64,000 bases of DNA from the NCBI RefSeq assembly GCF_037975245.1, contig NC_092574.1:5450713-5514712 (forward strand), in the 5' to 3' direction. How positions within the stretch are numbered: the first letter of the stretch is position 1; each line of letters opens with the position of its first letter. This DNA is from Apostichopus japonicus (Eukaryota; Echinodermata; Holothuroidea; Aspidochirotida; Stichopodidae). The notes below the pieces were generated by a model. The model saw only the letters and a list, made by a program, of their open reading frames with translations, did no database searches and was not told where the DNA came from. Both the position numbers and the translations under genes were made by a program. Below, piece by piece: positions 22,958 to 36,955 of this stretch.

Positions 22958-25398
22958 CAGGTTGTGCGACATTCACAAACGTTGGATTAGCAGCTAATGA
23001 TACATCTGCATCACCAGATTGAGATAAATTGCTTTCGTCCATTTTGTTCGATAGTAGCTATGACTGTAAATCAGGAGCTTGGCCACCCTCTAAGTCAAGG
23101 TGGGCAAGGTTGGGGAAATTCAATCAAGGAGTAACAATCAGAGAATGGCCAGCTTTATATTATTGTATATAGGCCTACACGCACAGCGTGTATAAATATC
23201 TGTATCGGTTTATTTATACTGGTGTTCATTTCCGTTGCCAGGAGGGGATATGATTTGAACGTGGGGGAGGGTGTGGGGGGGGTGGGGAAGGGGTCCCATT
23301 TGAAGTATCCAAACGATGCTAATCTTTACATCTATCTTCTTGAATCACATGTACCCCTATCGACACGATCAATCAGTCCTGTCTCTCACCTCCTCTCATG
23401 CACTGGTGTATTTATTTCCTGGCAAGATAACAGTTAGGCATAGTAAGGGTCAGAGGTCATCACAACTTAAAGAGTTGTGCGAGTCCCTGTGGTCTCTTAC
23501 ATCCTGGTAGCAGTAGAGAGAAGAAGCCTAATAGATCAGAAACCATAACCATCTTCTGTTGTGTCTTATTTTCCAGCATCCTTGAAACATTATATCTTTC
23601 CCCTTTGATTTGCTGATGTCATAAAGCTGTATTTATGTTGTGCATTATTTAATTCCAGTATTTAGATTGTATATTCTTCTTGTGTATTTGACAGTATCCC
23701 AGTGATCTCCATTTTTCTGCTCTTGGTTTTTTTTTCTCTGTACTTTCATATCATATCTATCTCTACCCATAGCCTCCATCTCCACATTTTCTTTACTTTC
23801 TTCCTCCATCCCTTCATCTGTCTTTCACTCTTTCTTTTTTGACCTCTTTCCTCCCCTCTGTTTACCCTGTATGTTTTAGTTTGCTAACTCCCCCCCCCCC
23901 CCCGCATCTCACCCCAAAAAAAGTTCACAAGGTTGACAAGTCTCCCCGTGCTAGTCCCAAGCTATACACCCTTGTTGTGGTGACCATTCAATATACTTGC
24001 GGATCAAATGGAAAGCCCCACCCCCACCCCTTATTCCCAGTGTAATGAATCGGCAAATGGAAGATTATTCGGAGTTGTTCCTGATGGTTCAATGATCTTA
24101 TAGTCAGGCATAGGCCTATATGGTTCTCTTTGTCCTTCATTGCCGTCGAAGTTAGAAATGAATTAATCATGCTAGGAACTTCCGGGCAATGTTTAATTTT
24201 CTGTGGCAAGAAAAAAAGCTTCCCCCCAGTTTCTCCTGGTTGACTATATAGAGCCTGTACGCCTATATGGTCACACAATAGTATAGATAAGTATGATCCA
24301 TGCAGACAGCTAGTATATATTTTTTTTAATTCAATCCAATTTCAGTTAAAGTTTCGAGTTGTAATTCGAGTCAGTCGAGATGAGGTGCCCCATGGTGGAG
24401 CTGGGTAACCCACCCCAACCCCGTTGCCGACTTTTTGGCATTTCGTTGGGAGCTGTTCGGAACAAGAAGCAGGAGAGTCAATTCTGGGAGTACAGTACGC
24501 TGGAAAGCAATACACTGACGTGATTTAGGAAAAAAAGTTTTTTGCTTTGACGGCCGATGCTCAGCGAGACACTTTTCAATGGAAATAACTATTAGTTTAT
24601 TGTTCATGTACTTATTCCCTTTTTGCCAATCCTTTCTAAAGAGGGTGGAGCCGCCCCTTATGGCACGTATTTTCCTTCCCTTTTCCGTTCAAGTTTCGTT
24701 ATTTTTTAATTCGGGTCAAGGGGTGCAAGGACAGGGTTTACGTGCACCGGTTAGGAGGACGGGGTGCAGCTAGGGCAAGTGATCGCCTAAAGGGCCCGTT
24801 GCCAGGAGTCCAAAAATAATTAAATGTACATATTTATCTATATATGGTATATGACATAAAATGCTTTGTCTTACCCTCCTGATATATAACTAAAATTTAT
24901 ATATAAAATACAATGTAAGCTGTGACTCTGTTTATGTATAATTAATACCTATATTGGCTGAAATACCAATTGTTCACACATGACGGACTTGACTTTACGT
25001 TTGATACCCAATTTTGTAATCACTTCAGTCATATTTTTCACTCATTCGCGTTTGTCTTTTTGTGACACCAGTCAGCGTAAATCAGACATAAAGTTCATAA
25101 CTATAGTTTTTTGAGCTGTTTCTTGACGTCGACTGCTCACCATGTAGGCCTAAAAGAGTAAAAGCAGGAAGCTGCTAGAGCCTAGAGTAGCAGCGCCCTG
25201 GTCGAACTATTACGCCTGATGCAAAGCTCGACCGTAACCTATACTGTACAGCCCATTAGTTGTGAAAAGTTCTGAACGTAAAACAAAGCACAGAGTTTTG
25301 TATCACACAACACACACGAAAACGCGGCGTAATACCGCATACTACTGACCAGGGAGTTGTTCCATAACAACTCGCTGTACTGCCACAGACAAGAAACT
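22958..25398. other. no supported gene on the plus strand
   Basis: Contains G-rich (23270-23295) and C-rich (23891-23903) runs and unique sequence. The minus-strand frame 22860-23042, starting with ATG and reading MDESNLSQSGDADVSLAANP, is open and looks protein-like, but no second exon was found. Confidence 0.4.
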
Positions 25399-25599
25399 AT
25401 GCAGGAATTTCGCCAAGGCCACCGTTCAAGTAACCGAACCCGTTTATTGCTTACTAGCCGTAAATACTGGATTGCTGAGAAATTACGAGACAACAGCGAC
25501 GAACCGGTAGAGGGTAGTATTGATATTATTTTTGAATCGGGTGGTGTGAAGGACAGAATTTACGAGGAAATTACGAGCGATCCCACCTTTAAGTGGTAA
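25399..25599 (+). CDS. candidate first exon or short ORF, unknown protein
   Basis: An ATG at 25399 opens 66 codons, reading MQEFRQGHRSSNRTRLLLTS, then a mixed charged sequence to ITSDPTFKW. Overlapping the stop is a good donor, AAGTG|GTAAAT (25596). Splicing there in phase 2 to an acceptor at 25888 (CTGACAG) would join a 75-bp in-frame segment, 25889-25963, ending at another donor, AAAG|GTGATT. An alternative acceptor at 25910 gives an immediate stop. Composition is hydrophilic with no motif I recognise. The splice continuation is plausible but unproven. Confidence 0.38.
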   Translation: MQEFRQGHRSSNRTRLLLTSRKYWIAEKLRDNSDEPVEGSIDIIFESGGVKDRIYEEITSDPTFKW

Positions 25600-25969
25600 A
25601 TGACATTCTTCTTTTCTTTTTGTTGTAAACAATTTCAGTCCAACACATTTATCATAGACAGAAGTCAAACTTACTTCCACTTCTGCATGATATTGTATTG
25701 CATCAAGGTAGTGTTAATGGGCTCACGTAATTACACAGTCTTCCACTTTTTGATTGTACTGTATCAGTGGTGTTGTTACATACATAGTGTGAACGGGGAT
25801 TCACCATCGGTTCTTATTCCAAAATGCTAATAGTAAATTAGATAACCAGTTGATCAAAAGTTCAAAAATTGCTCAACTCTGCTGACAGGAAGGGTTTTTT
25901 GTTTTATAGACACCACCAAAATCACCTTGACGATACTGAAAATATTGGAGCCAAAAATGAAAGGTGATT

Positions 25970-28900
25970 AGTTTTGTCTCCAACATGTAGTCTGCTCTTT
26001 AAGTTGCTGAAGCCTGCCCAAAAGTACTATGCTTGGTGGGATTCACATTAGAGAAGTAAATCTGGCTTTGGACAAGTTTCTCTTATTTGGCAACAAACTC
26101 TCTGTAAGCTTATACTGCAGGGGTGACCATTAGTTGGATTTTCTAGCATATTTCAAGGAATCAGGGCAATAAAAAAAAATGAGAATGATTTCATAAATTG
26201 CCTAATAGAGACTTTGAATTCAAGGGACTAAACATTGACTTCATCATTTCTTGACCTGAGTGTATATATGTTGTAAGTCCCAGATTCAAGAGTAAGACTA
26301 CTTATATTACTCAGTCTGAGTACATGTAGGAATAAATGTACTCCAGCATGAATACTACAACACCTTATCACATGCTTTCACAATCCATTGGGGGATATGT
26401 GATGAGTTAAATTTACTTGGTAATACCCAAGAAGAAAGAGACATTTAACAAAAATATAATTTGATTCTGTCAGAAACTTACCCTTCTTCACTGAATTGAT
26501 TTCCTACATTATCAACACAAGTTTGGTTTTCTATTTAGGAGATGACTGGGCCCCCGGGGGGGGGGGGGGGGCAGGGGGAGCATACTAGAAATAAATCATG
26601 TGACATGGCAGTGCATCCAAACACATAGCTGAAGTAGTAAAGCTTGAGAGATGGTCGAATCATTGCAAACCACATATACTGGCAGTTTGTACCTTTAAGA
26701 CTGTTGTTTAATTCACAGGTTGATCATGGAACAAGGTAACACATGTACTGTGGCAGTAATGGATTTTCATTTACTTGCATGATAACAATGGCAATTGCCC
26801 TCTTTTAATTCTTATATCCTAAACTAGAAATAATAGAGTAATTTGTTGTCCATATTTGTCTGTAACAGCAAAAGTGATAAGTACTATACTGCAAGGTCCC
26901 CCTACGTTGAGTTTTAAATATAACCACCAATCTGACATTTAAAGAAAAACTGCTCCATGCAACACAACATACACGTCACCATGTAATTTCTACCAATCAT
27001 AAAGCTAGATTTTGGCACACCATGACAATAAACAATCAGTAAAGAGTTTTCTCTCCTTGGCCCAGAAATCATATATTATTTACAAACATTAAGATGCATT
27101 TAGGTCAAAGTTAGAGAAATTCTGGCTGTAATGCATGAACCCGCATTACTTTAAATGTTTACAGACAAGCGCTCTATCCTGTCACCTGTTCTAACTGCCA
27201 TAGAATGATCAGAGTTGACGTGCTTGGTTTGAAGTGGGGTATTAAAGCCTGTCAAGAATTTGACACATCCACCTTTATGTTCCAAACTTTTGAAACATTC
27301 GGACCACAAGGAAGCTGACATTGTTTATATATTGTAGTATTGTAGATGTATGTCTTTGGGCAGCAGCTATTGTCATGGATGCCTTGGCAACAATGTAGTG
27401 ACATTCTTTGTAGACGGTACATGTATTATGTCAGAGGTAAAATGTTAAAAACACATATTAACATTAAAGGTCACCTGTATCGCCACCAAATATGTAGTCA
27501 CTCATTTTTAAACTTCAATCAACATTTTAACCCTCATATACTCTCCTCCCTCTGGCATTTATCGTCTAACGTGAACATTTCTTAATGTCAGAGAAAATAT
27601 ACTTGCTGGCCAAAAGTAGCCAGGAGATTAAGTTTCTGAAAGTTTCTGATAACCTTTATTAAAAGTTGGGCACATTTTCTGTGGGATCACAACAATAGCT
27701 TCCGCTTCAAAGCATATTTTTGTTTGGTTTTTGGTGACACCCCTTAGAGTGCCATCAGTTGTTCCAGCTTTTTATGACATATACTTATTTTTCTTACTCG
27801 ATCCATATTTAACCTTGGAACATAGGAATCACATTGAGATATGTGGTAGTTGGTCATTTAATTAAAAAGTTACAGAATAATAATACGATATACTGGTATC
27901 GTCCTGGAGATGATGAATATTTACTGACCAGTAATAAATTAATAAATTGTTGTCTTAAGAGTCCTTCTGGTTTGGTAACCATCATGATAGAAAGCTCATG
28001 TAACATACCAATTAATTTAAATGTGTTATGTGAAGAAGAATCTTGACTCAATCATTTCATTTATTCCTTTGAAAACTTCACTGTGTACAGTGTGGGAAAT
28101 GTTAAGGCACTTGTTAATGATTACTAGTTAAAATATGCTCATGATCAAAGAGAACTTAACGTTGGATTGTTTGGTACCAATTGCAGCCTTCTCTTCTTCC
28201 TGCTGCCCTCAACACCAATAGGACCACAAGGTACACCGGTATGTTTACCATCATACTCTATCAATATATATTTGCCTCCACTATGTCAGGTTTTCAAAGG
28301 CAATGTCATAACTTGTTTGTGGCTTGAACAGATTTATGATATTAATTTCAGTTGTCCTAGGATGATGACAATTATATCTCATGGTGGTCTAGCTTTGCAT
28401 GATTCATGCATCTTTCAGTGGTGTCCCTAACCAAAGTATTTCAAAGATTTAAATTACCAACAATAGAAAATATTCCCTGCCCCATTTTGCTTGCCGGTTT
28501 AGAACCGACTCTTCAAAATTGAGAAGTTGTGACAGAGCTGAAGTTTGCAAATTGCGATGAGGAACCGCACCACCCTCAACGATTCTTCGTCACCTCACCG
28601 TTTACTTCAGAAACACTTTGTGTCTGAGATCTGTAAGATCTTAATTAATATTCCCCGTGGTATTTGGCAAACTTCTAGAAGTTAGCTAAGCTTGGGAAAG
28701 TTCATTGTCTTCACATATTGGAAAGTACAGACATATTCTAGACAGACAGGATTATAGGTCTTACTTCTTGATACTTTGATTTGAAATGAACTTGGACAGA
28801 TTCAAGTTGAAGGAAGAAAGAGGGGTAATTTGGAGTTATTGTAATGCCATTTGGCTTTAATTTACTTGACATAGCCCCTGGTAATCTCCTGGCTGTCGAA

Positions 28901-30260
28901 TTAGTGCCAAGTTACCAGTTTTTACCCCCATGTTAAGCCTCCTCAAATCGGTTGCACCACCACTCGGAGTAATAAGCGATCAGTTCTCACCAATATTCCT
29001 GATTTCCGTCATATCACTTATCCCCAGGGGGTTTTAACGGGAATTTGGCCTAAATTCAAATCATGCTTTATACCAGTCTCCTCCAGGCTACCATCTTCTT
29101 CTTAAATGGTTATTTCAGTCATTGTTTCTATATCTATTGTCATCTTATTATCTCCTTTTCTTAATCTTTGTTGATTGCAAGAAGAACAATCTCTGGTTTC
29201 CGTAGTAACATCATTTCCAAATAGGAGAATTCCTTTGATCTATTTCCAATCAATACTTTTAGACTTATTTTGGCAGAGACAACAAAAAACCAAAGAAGGA
29301 AAACAAAAGAAAGGAAAGAACGGACAAAAAAAAAAAAAATAGGAATGGAAAATGCTACTTTTGAAGGCTTGTACGACCTGAAGGCAGTTTCTGTTTTGAG
29401 TTAAAAAGGTATTTTTGGAAAAGGGTGAAAAGAGGTGCTCAACCCAGATTCCTGGTAAAAACTTTGTGACTAGAAACAGGAGTACAGCAAACTTTGAAAA
29501 TGAGAAACAATGTTTCCTCTTGGGGAAAGGCAAGGTAGATACATGTAGCTTGTAAAATGCTGATGGTGAAGAAAACGAAATATCTGTTACAATTTTGTGG
29601 ATAAATACATGTCTTAGAGAAAAACTCTTTGGTAAAGTCTTTGAACAGATTTTACGCCGGAATTCCCAGTTTGTGTCCCCCAAGAAACATCGGTCACACT
29701 GGTCATTTGTCTTTATTTCTTTTGTTTCAACAATACTTAATAGGCCTTGCTTTAGTTGTTGGGTATATCCTCCTCAATACTCTTGAAAAACCCAAATTAA
29801 TTTGACAGTGAAACAAGTAAAGAGGAAGAACGCTGATGCCTTCCAGCGCCAAAGAGTCTCTCGCCACATCATCCCAGCGGAGTTTCTGAAATTGTAAAAA
29901 TGTAGGAATATTAAATCATTTATAGTGTTTGGCTTAAGTAACTGTGATCTGATCACTGGAGATTAATTAATTTTTTATTTAACTTTACTGTCTAAGAGCA
30001 TTTTCATTTTTCTTCCAAAGAGAAGCACTATTCTTTATCTTCTGTATACTAGAACTTTAGTGGATATGTTGTTATTCTTTTTATGCCTGAAAAAACAATG
30101 AAAATGGTGTTTAATATTACTTTCTTTAACAGTTTTTTTGTTGTTATGAGTGGGATTAAATAAGGATTAAAGAGTGGTCTAATGATGTACAGATGATGTG
30201 ATTTTATTGTTAGTTTCAAAGTTTGGGGAGCAATTGAAGGGGATATAATAACAGTCAAAG
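25970..30260. other. no convincing gene in 4.3 kb
   Basis: AT-rich unique sequence with a G-run at 26556-26572. A minus-strand frame of 147 codons (29240-29683) has no ATG at its start and an F-rich, low-complexity end, and is judged random. Short acceptor-donor pairs, for example 28187-28238, were not accepted. Confidence 0.45.
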
Positions 30261-30270
30261 AACATTTGTA

Positions 30271-31405
30271 GAGTGGTGTTATGGCCAGGATACTGCACTA
30301 TCAATGCTACCATTGAAGGGTAGTGTTATGGCCAGGATACTCCACTTTCAAAGCTACCATTGAAGGGTAGTGTTATGGCCAGGATACTGGACTATCAAAG
30401 CTACCATTAAAGGGTAGTGTTATGGCCAGGATACTATGTAGTGTTATGGCCAGGATACTGGACTATCAAAGCTACCATTGAAGGGTAGTGTTATGGCCAG
30501 GATACTGGACTATCAAAGCTACCATTGAAGGGTAGTGTTATGGCCAGGATATTGGACTATCAAAGCTACCATTGAAGGGTAGTGTTATGGCCAAGATACT
30601 GGACTATCAAAGCTACCATTGAAGGGGAGTGTTATGGCCAGGATACTCCACTTTCAAAGCTACCATTGAAGGGTAGTGTTATGGCCAGGATACTGCACAA
30701 TCAAAGCTACCATTGAAGGGTAGTGTTATGGCCAGGATACTGCACTATCAAAGCTACCATTGAAGGGGAATGTTATGGCCAGGATACTGCACTATCAAAG
30801 CTACCATTGAAGGGTAATGTTATGGCCAGGATACTGCACTTTCAAAGCTACCATTGAAGGGGAGAGTTATGGCCAGGATACTGGACTATCAAAGCTATGG
30901 TTGAAGGGTAGTGTTATGGCCAGGATACTGGACTATCAAAGCTACCATTGAAGGGTAATGTTATGGCCAGGATACTGCACTTTCAAAGCTACCATTGAAG
31001 GGGAGTGTTATGTCCAGGATACTCCATTATCAAAGCTACCATTGAAGGGTAGTGTTATGGCCAGGATACTGGACTATCAAAGCTACCATTGAAGGGTAGT
31101 GTTATGGCCAGGATACTGGATTATCAAAGCTACCATTGAAGGGTAGTGTTATGGCCAGGATACTGGACTATCAAAGCTACCATTGAAGGGTAGTGTTATG
31201 GCCAGGATACTGGACTATCAAAGCTACCATTGAAGGGTAGTGTTATGGCCAGGATACTGGACTATCAAAGCTACCATTGAAGGGTAGTGTTATGGCCAGG
31301 ATACTGGACTATCAAAGCTACCATTGAAGGGTAGTGTTATATGGCCAGGATCCTATGTAGTGTTTTGGCCAGGATACTGTACTAACAAAACTACCATTGA
31401 CAGAG
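30271..31405. repeat. 47-bp minisatellite, about 24 copies
   Basis: Unit of 47 bp with core GTTATGGCCAGGATACTG, then ATCAAAGCTACCATTGAAGG. TAGTGTTATG recurs at 30321 and 30368. Most copies differ at only one or two bases (GGACTA/GCACTA/CCACTTT variants). Two truncated copies occur near 30430 and 31345, where the frame of the array slips. There is no long reading frame, since 47 is not a multiple of three. Confidence 0.96.
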
Positions 31406-34109
31406 GGGAGCAAGGATATGAAGTCATCATTTGCCACTGTTCTCAAGTCCTTACAAATATGAACAGTTGTCTCTCACTTGAAATATGACCTTTTGAATAC
31501 CTGAGATGGTTAGAGATCACCAATATAGATCCCCATTATTATTATTATTGCTAGAAAATCTTGTCTAGTCTATAACTTTTAGCAAGTTTAATAGTGTAAG
31601 CTAAAAGTTGGATTCAATACAGTTAAATGATCTTTGGGTAACTCTGAACTACATTTGAATGCTTATATTGCAGTGGTTGTTGGTCTGCGCTTATAGACAT
31701 GTACATAACATGTAACCTTTACTTACGCTCTCATCAAGAGATTGATACATTTGGATTACTTCTTACAGTTAATGGAAAATACATTAAATGGTTCAGTTAA
31801 AAAATCCAGCAAACTTAATATTAACAACAATAATGGAAAAACAATGCTTTTGTAAAGACGCTCTATGCCTTTTCACAACAGTGTTTAGTGGAAAAGTAGA
31901 GTGAAAATATCCGCCCCCCCTCTTCCTGCACCTCCTCTTAAATAGTCCCCTTAGTCAGGTGGGAGGGAACCTTGGAATGGGAGAATCTGGATCACAAGAC
32001 AGATGACACTCACTTGTTGTTTCATACAAAGCAAACAGAGAAAGGTTAGGTTAAAGGATGACAAATTTGAAAGTAAATAATGTAAGAATCATTGCTGCCA
32101 AAAGCGAGCATAGGGAATTGATAAATGATAGTACAGAAGCGGTGTATAGTGTAGATCTAAACGATGAGAGATGTTATCTCAGCTCAGTAGGGGGCAGATA
32201 CATAAGATTACCCTAAAATCCAGCATTTCTTGGCCGGGGTGATTGATACTAAACCATAGTTTCTGACTCCATTGCTACAACACAAGTAACTTTTAATTTT
32301 AATGCAATATATTGTTTACAGACATCGGTACTCCGTACTTTAACTAGAGCAGTAAACAATCATGACGTCCCAGTATAGTTGGAAACAGACAAACGGCATG
32401 TTCTCCCCCCCTGGCCCCCCCCCAAAGTAAAAGGAACAACAGAGAAAATGTCAGCTGATGGCATGTGGATGGTCATACAGGTACACATTAACATTACATA
32501 CAAATACACTTTGAATATAACCTAATTCTTTTTTGAAAATATGAAAACCTATATTTGCCCTGCCTGCATGGGGTCCAGGGGGACCAAAGGTGGCCCCTGG
32601 TTGGATCCAGGGGTGAAGCCTCTGGAAGCTATATGATATGGTGGACTTTAGAGGCTTCAGAGCGTTCACATTTTATCCAAATCAGCCGAGAGTTTAGCCA
32701 TGTAAAATTATATAACCTTGTTCAAAATTCTGCATATGATTAGCCTTTAGAAGATTGAATCGTTGAGAAGAAATTATTCAATTAGGTAATAACTCACTCA
32801 AAATAGAAGCTGATGCAGGGGTGGCCTAGTCTAATCAGTGACACTATGGCAGTGGCACTGTGGCAGTAGCAGTGTGGCCGGGGGATACCAGTTTGAAGTT
32901 TACAGCCTACAGCACGGTTACCAGTTTTTCTGTAACACAACCGGTCAAATTTAGAGAATTTACCGGTCAAATCTAATGAATAAAGGCCCCCCCCCCAAAA
33001 AAAAACTTTTGTTTGATATCTGCCCGGATGATTCAAGTTTTCAGTAAAATTTGTTATTTGCCAAATCAAATTTAGAATTGCGATAAATTTAAAAAATCAA
33101 AAATGTTATAGCGACAGGATTTTGACAATTGGGTTCAGTTTCTCGTCCTTTCAATTGTCTTGTCTGAAGTTCTCATTTTTCTCATTTGTCTGGATTATTC
33201 TTTCAACAGTACAGTTTAAGCTATCTTATTGTCTACGATTTACTATGGTTATGATTTGAATGAATTTTTATATGAAGCTCGGTTTCATGGACTTAGGCAT
33301 CATTCACTCAGGCACCACACAAGTGTCCATAGTAATCCGTTTTTATTATATTAATGATTTAAATTTTGTATAGTCTTTGGAAATAATATTTCGGTTGGGC
33401 CTATTCTACCAACTGATCAGTCTGTGTGAGTTCACACGTGCGATGTTGAAATTAATCAATATTGCTGCAGCTTCCAATTAACAATATCTGATTAACTATG
33501 GATGGCCGATTTAACGATGGTATAAAGTTATAAACATACACATGATATAACAAACATGGTAGCAGGTTATCTTGTTGGGTAGTGCGTGTGGTGAGGGAAG
33601 CGAGGATGAAGGGCCTCTTAGCGAAGACAGAAAGCAAAGTGATAGGATAATATTTCTTTTGAGACACGATTGGCTGGTGTTAAGTTGTGAATTCCTGTCA
33701 ACTGCGGATTTACATCAACCGTGAACAGGTTTTACTGAGCCTTGAAATGCATTTTTTTATTTCTGTCGAATATTTTTTTTGCCCACCAATGTCATTTAGG
33801 GGGCAAATGGGGGAAGACAGTTGACTGGGGGATCCTGCCCCCCCCCCTGGGCAGTGGTTACACCACTGTGTAAAGTGCAGTTTGTTCAGCCAAAGAGAAT
33901 GTCTTAGTCGGCCGGTTCAGTGAGAGCATTTATCAGTCTGGTTTGATGACTTCAACAGTTGACAATTTTCTTCATTTTGATTACAGTTTGATGGAAGAGT
34001 TTATCCAAGTACAATCCCTCACCACTCACTGATTTTCCATGAAGAGGTAGAGATCAAACCTGATCGAAGCTTAGACAATTATTGGTTTACTGCTATAAGT
34101 ATTGGATCA
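31406..34109. other. no gene seen; repeat scraps
   Basis: Contains a GTCCAGGGG-type element at 32570-32665 with inverted words GAAGCCTCT/AGAGGCTTC, C-runs near 31915, 32405, 32990 and 33838, and a possible hAT-like end (minus-strand CAGTGGTGTAACCACTG ending near 33871). No supported exon. Confidence 0.4.
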
Positions 34110-35850
34110 CCTGCTATTGAACGAGTGGTCATCTGCTAGGAACAAGTGGTCATCTGCTCAGAACAAGTGGTCATCTGCTGGAAATAACTGGTCACCAGCT
34201 ATAAACTAGTGGTTATCTGCTAGGAGCAAGCGGTTATCTGCTAGGAACAAGTGGTCATCTGCTAGGAACAAGTGGTCATCTGCTGGAAATAACTGGTCAA
34301 CGGCTATAAACTAGTGGTTATCTGCTAGGAGCAAGCGGTTATCTGCTAGGAACGAGTGGTCATCTGCTAGGAACAAGCAGTCATCTGCTAGGAACAAGTG
34401 GTTATCTGCTGGAAATAACAGGTCACCAGCTATAAACTAGTGGTCATCTGCTAGGAGCAAGCGATTATCTGCTAAGAACCACTGGTCATCTGCTAGGAGC
34501 AAGCGGTCATCTGCTGGAAATAACTGGTCAACGGCTATAAACTAGTGGTTATCTGCTAGGAGCAAGCGATTATCTGCTAAGAACCACTGGTCATCTGCTA
34601 GGAGCAAGCGGTCATCTGCTGGAAATAACTGGTCAACGGCTATAAACTAGTGGTTATCTGCTAGGAGCAAGCGATTATCTGCTAAGAACCACTGGTCATC
34701 TGCTAGGAGCAAGCGGTCATCTGCTGGAAATAACTGGTCAACGGCTATAAACTAGTGGTTATCTGCTAGGAGCAAGCGGTTATCTGCTAGGAACGAGTGG
34801 TCATCTGCTAGGAACAAGCAGTCATCTGCTAGGAACAAGTGGTTATCTGCTGGAAATAACTGGTCAACAGCTATAAACTAGTGGTTATCTGCTAGGAGCA
34901 AGCGATTATCTGCTAAGAACCACTGGTTATCTGCTAGGAGCAAGCGGTCATCTGCTGGAAATAACTGGTCAACGGCTATAAACTAGTGGTTATCTGCTAG
35001 GAGCAAGCGGTTATCTGCTAGGAACGAGTGGTCATCTGCTAGGAACAAGCAGTCATCTGCTAGGAACAAGTGGTTATCTGCTGGAAATAACAGGTCACCA
35101 GCTATAAACTAGTGGTCATCTGCTAGGAGCAAGCGATTATCTGCTAAGAACCACTGGTCATCTGCTAGGAGCAAGCGGTCATCTGCTGGAAATAACTGGT
35201 CAACGGCTATAAACTAGTGGTTATCTGCTAGGAGCAAGCGATTATCTGCTAAGAACCACTGGTCATCTGCTAGGAGCAAGCGGTCATCTGCTGGAAATAA
35301 CTGGTCAACGGCTATAAACTAGTGGTTATCTGCTAGGAGCAAGCGATTATCTGCTAAGAACCACTGGTCATCTGCTAGGAGCAAGCGGTCATCTGCTGGA
35401 AATAACTGGTCAACGGCTATAAACTAGTGGTTATCTGCTAGGAGCAAGCGGTTATCTGCTAGGAACGAGTGGTCATCTGCTAGGAACAAGCAGTCATCTG
35501 CTAGGAACAAGTGGTTATCTGCTGGAAATAACTGGTCAACAGCTATAAACTAGTGGTTATCTGCTAGGAGCAAGCGATTATCTGCTAAGAACCACTGGTT
35601 ATCTGCTAGGAGCAAGCGGTTATCTGCTAGGAACAAGTGGTCATCTGCTAGGAACAAGTGGTCATCTGCTGGAAATAACTGGTCAACAGCTATAAACTAG
35701 TGGTTATCTGCTAGGAGCAAGCGGTTATCTGCCAGGAACGACTGGTCATCTGCTAGGAACAAGCAGTCATCTGCTAGGAACAAGTGGTCATCTGCTAGGA
35801 ACAAGTGGTCACCTGTTGGAAATAACTGGTCACCTGCTAAGAGCTAGGGG
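34110..35850. repeat. 21-bp minisatellite with higher-order units
   Basis: About 83 copies of a 21-bp unit of type CTGCTAGGAACAAGTGGTCAT. Variant units (GGAAATAACTGGTCA, GCTATAAACTAGTGGTT, AAGAACCACTGGTCA) are arranged in order, so that ACTAGTGG recurs at 34541, 34646, 34751, 34877, 34982 and 35108. This gives higher-order units of 105 (5 x 21) and 126 bp (6 x 21). Most frames contain TAG/TAA in each unit, so it is not coding. Confidence 0.96.
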
Positions 35851-36955
35851 TCATCATAGAAGTAACCAGTGGTATGAGGCTAGATACAGCAGCCATCTGT
35901 TAGAAATAATTTGTTGTATGTCAGAGAAAAGTGATGATCATCTGGTAGAAATATTTGACGCTTTTAGTAATGTAAAATTATATGATGTAGTCACTTAATG
36001 TGTTAAATAAATTCTGCTAGCATCAATATGAATAAATTATTATATATTTGTAATGGTACTCTGTTTTGCCCCTAGATAATGTATAAATTATCTTGAGATA
36101 ATGTTTAAAGCTTGTTTATGGGATGACCCTCATAATATGTCAGATGTCATCATTTCAATGATGATGATACTCTTTATCCTTCTTGTTCAAGCATCATGGT
36201 AATGATTAATGCATTGTTTTAATTCTGCACAAATGGCTCCCTAACCTGATGGATATATACCAGGAGTAGTTTGTAGCCTGAATTTGAAGAGCTGACCATT
36301 TAGATGTGTTTTCATGGCTGGTCAGATTCTACCAATGCCTAATAAAGACACCTTTCGGTTTGACTTTAACCTTGACATAATTTTGTATCAAGATATGGTT
36401 TTGTACTGGAATTTAAACAAACTTTGGAATGTCTTGTAGCTGGCCAGCCTGAGGCTCTGTTGGAAGATGTCACTTAGAGATCAATACCAACACAAGCAAC
36501 TTGGTTTTTGCTGTCGAAATTAAACTTTCAAGCTGATGAATGCTTGTAGGGTGGGTTACTCCAAACTTGTAAACCTGATCCCTAAACCCAAGGACAGCAT
36601 AGACACATCGCATTCATAGAGGTTGATAGATGAAACTAATTGAGTCACAGAAGATTCTTGATTTTTGGTGGAGGAGTTCAAAGTTTTGTGAATTCATGAA
36701 CATCCTCTATATAAAACAAGATATCACAAGAAAGGAGGACTACCACCACCAGTCTCATACTGAACATGTGCAGTATGAGGGAGGTCATTGGTCACTGGAG
36801 GTCAGCATGGGTTAAAGGCATTGAAGACTCGCCCCAAACCGCGTGCGGCCATCTCAAAAAGTTAACTTTCTGTTGCTTGCAAGTAACGTTTGTTCGTGTC
36901 GCTACAAAATGCAGACAGTAATGAAACATGATACCTTGTTATCTTTAGCTGGACC
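35851..36955. other. no gene seen
   Basis: Unique AT-rich sequence following the minisatellite. The first 130 bp may be a decayed end of the array. Confidence 0.4.

Noticed and set aside
28187-28238. Short block between CAATTGCAG and CCG|GTATGT
   Set aside because: Only 52 bp, no neighbouring exon and no family recognised; splice words of this quality are expected by chance.
29240-29683. 147-codon minus-strand open frame
   Set aside because: No ATG at the start, F/K/S-rich low-complexity composition, no splice or poly(A) support. One such frame is plausible by chance in 64 kb.
30271-35850. CRISPR array
   Set aside because: The repeats are directly contiguous minisatellite units without unique spacers, in a eukaryotic context.
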